DNA of 64,000 nt from Ancrocorticia sp047501485 (GTDB taxonomy: Bacteria > Actinomycetota > Actinomycetes > Actinomycetales > Actinomycetaceae): assembly GCA_047501485.1 (NCBI GenBank), contig JAZDRN010000005.1, positions 1-64,000 of the forward strand. The letters run 5' to 3'. The position numbers and the translations under genes are program-made. Below, in pieces: positions 62,510-64,000 of the stretch. Below the pieces are notes generated by a model that did not search any database, had not been told where the DNA came from, and was given only the letters and a program-made list of their open reading frames with translations. Position 1 is the stretch's first letter. The number at the start of each line of letters is the position of its first letter.

Positions 62510-64000
62510 GTGGTGCAAGCAGACTCTCTCAAAGGTTCCGTCGTCGACGGACGGTATGTCATCGCCGAACGGGTCGCTCGGGGCGGGATGGCAACGGTCT
62601 ACCGTGCCCGGGACAAGCGCCTGGAGCGTGACGTCGCCGTCAAACTGATGCACCCGCATCTAGCCGAACAGCCGAACTTCACAGAGCGCTTCAACAAGGA
62701 GGCGCGCGCCGCTGCGAGCTTGTCCAGCCCCTACGTCGTCTCCGTGCACGATCGCGGGGTGTGGCACACCCCAGAGGGCTCCCACGCCTACCTCATCATG
62801 GAATACATGGCCGGACCGGATCTGCGCTCCGAACTCATGCGCCTGGGCAGCTTCAACCTCGGCACCGCCCTGACGCTCACAGAGCAGGCGCTGCGAGCTC
62901 TTGCGGCCTCCCACCGTGCGGGTCTCATCCATCGCGACGTCAAACCTGAGAACGTCCTACTCGCCGCTCCCCTGCCTCCCGTCAGTCTCTTCGAGAGGCC
63001 CGAGATCCACGCCAAGATGACCGATTTCGGTTTGGCACGGGTCGTCTCATCGACGACGACGGCCTCCTCCACCGTCATGGGAACCATCAACTACGTGGCA
63101 CCGGAGATCATCACCACCGGTAGCGCCGTGGCCGCCTCGGACGTGTACGCGACCGGCATCATGCTCTACGAGTTTCTGACCGGGGAGCTTCCCTTCCGGG
63201 CAGATACTCCGATCGCCACCGCATACAAGCACGTCAACAACCCCATGCCGCGCGTGGCGGACAAGGCCGATTGGCTGCCACCCGCTATCGACTCCTTCAT
63301 CGCGTTGCTGACCGCCAAGGATCCCGAGGACCGTCCGACCGACGGTGCCCAGGCCCTGGCTGCGTTGCGAACCATCTTGCCGGGCATACCCGAGGAGGAC
63401 GTCATCCGCCGTCTTCCCGTCCTCGCCGTCCCTCCGGTACCGGAGGCGAAAGCACCCGAGGACGGTTCCTGGGCAGCACCCCAGCACGAGGATTCCGGGG
63501 CCTCCGCGCACTCGCCGGAGCACGAGGAATCCGAGGCCGATGGACCCCCGCCCGCATCCGCGGAAGGGCAGCCGCAGCATTCGCAGGCCTCCGCCTCATC
63601 GGCCGCCGAACCGGGCGCGCCGGGCGCGCCGGGTTCGCCGGCGGGTAGCGTCAACCCCACCACCCCTCTCACGACGGTCACCGACGTCAACCTCGAGGCG
63701 TCGCTCGCTCAGCCCGCACCTCCGAAGCCACCTGCTCGGGCATCCACGAGACGCAGACGGGTGAGCGCCGCCATCGTCGCGCTCCTCGCCGTCATCGCCC
63801 TTCTGGTGGCCGGCTGGTACTACTTCCTGGGACCGGGAAAACGAGTGCCGGTACCGGACGTCGTCGGACAGACCTACACGCAGGCCGAGGAGACGCTCGC
63901 CGCCCAGGGCCTGGACAGCGAGCGCGTGGACCAATACTCGGACGACGTCCCGCCGGACCAGGTGATCTCGACCGACCCCGACGCCGAAGGACGAGTCCAC
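62510..64000 (+). CDS. PASTA-domain serine/threonine protein kinase (PknL/PknB-like), 5' part
   Basis: A membrane kinase that runs off the right edge; about 497 codons are visible. The kinase domain shows GRYVIAERVARGGMATVYRA, VAVKLM, the catalytic loop HRDVKPENVLL, DFGLARV, the activation segment with GTINYVAPE, and DVYATGIMLYEFLTGELPF. A Pro/Ala/Glu-rich linker of about 110 residues leads to one transmembrane helix (VSAAIVALLAVIALLVAGWY). A first PASTA domain begins VPVPDVVGQTYTQAEETLAA. TAATCT (62498-62503) lies six bases before GTG 62510, so the transcript is probably leaderless; the GTG at 62513 is an alternative. Confidence 0.92.
   Translation, partial: MVQADSLKGSVVDGRYVIAERVARGGMATVYRARDKRLERDVAVKLMHPHLAEQPNFTERFNKEARAAASLSSPYVVSVHDRGVWHTPEGSHAYLIMEYMAGPDLRSELMRLGSFNLGTALTLTEQALRALAASHRAGLIHRDVKPENVLLAAPLPPVSLFERPEIHAKMTDFGLARVVSSTTTASSTVMGTINYVAPEIITTGSAVAASDVYATGIMLYEFLTGELPFRADTPIATAYKHVNNPMPRVADKADWLPPAIDSFIALLTAKDPEDRPTDGAQALAALRTILPGIPEEDVIRRLPVLAVPPVPEAKAPEDGSWAAPQHEDSGASAHSPEHEESEADGPPPASAEGQPQHSQASASSAAEPGAPGAPGSPAGSVNPTTPLTTVTDVNLEASLAQPAPPKPPARASTRRRRVSAAIVALLAVIALLVAGWYYFLGPGKRVPVPDVVGQTYTQAEETLAAQGLDSERVDQYSDDVPPDQVISTDPDAEGRVH

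Overview
The window is a high-GC Gram-positive chromosome segment, most consistent with the Actinomycetaceae (Trueperella / Arcanobacterium / Actinomyces-like). The evidence is a HAIR operator before a dnaK-grpE-dnaJ-hspR cluster, a sigma factor of the SigA/HrdB type, frequent GTG starts, probable leaderless genes, DUF7455, DUF4192 and DUF4921 proteins, and an idsA / Rv2175c / PASTA-kinase neighbourhood like that of mycobacteria. The genus is inferred from content only. No rRNA, tRNA or CRISPR array was seen.

Layout. 0-4 kb: a lactococcin-972-type bacteriocin locus whose membrane partner gene is cut off at a probable insertion-sequence end, next to a small unknown gene and a two-component system. 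4-14 kb: patatin lipase, DUF4921 protein, ROK glucokinase, CynX-type MFS transporter, FetB-like permease, and CstA with its YbdD partner. 14-19 kb: a polyol/inositol-type unit (IolE-like isomerase, sugar MFS, divergent Gfo/Idh/MocA dehydrogenase) around a perfect 16-bp palindrome, with a LacI regulator downstream. 19-26 kb: arginine deiminase, DUF2218 protein and the HspR heat-shock operon. 26-36 kb: RlmC, an AbiEi/Vsr-like protein between two copies of a hairpin repeat, an ABC exporter whose linker has expanded by 75-bp repeats, a BCCT transporter and an alpha-amylase-family enzyme. 36-48 kb: a large secreted ExeM-type nuclease, aminopeptidase C, GluQ, an ABC-2 export pair, a suspect poly-G/C block and a DEDDh exonuclease.

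48.2-51.9 kb is a decayed type I restriction-modification island between 24-nt direct repeats (one mismatch) that duplicate the 3' end of the exonuclease gene. It holds an internally deleted hsdR, an intact Fic gene overlapping both neighbours by ATGA, an hsdS fragment with a ten-G tract between its two halves, and an IS481-family element that cuts hsdS. No hsdM is visible. 52-64 kb is core chromosome: sigA, the gcvT-gcvH-gcvP glycine cleavage genes, a DUF4192 gene, idsA, an Rv2175c homologue, a LysM/lytic transglycosylase protein and the start of a PASTA serine/threonine kinase that runs off the right edge.

For follow-up the strongest items are the RM island (direct repeats, poly-G tract, coupled Fic), the three-copy hairpin repeat that brackets the AbiEi/Vsr-like gene, the in-frame 75-bp repeat expansion in the ABC exporter, and the truncated bacteriocin locus. 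Several small genes carry one-base indels, and the poly-G/C block at 47.0-47.1 kb looks artificial, so some broken genes may be sequence errors.
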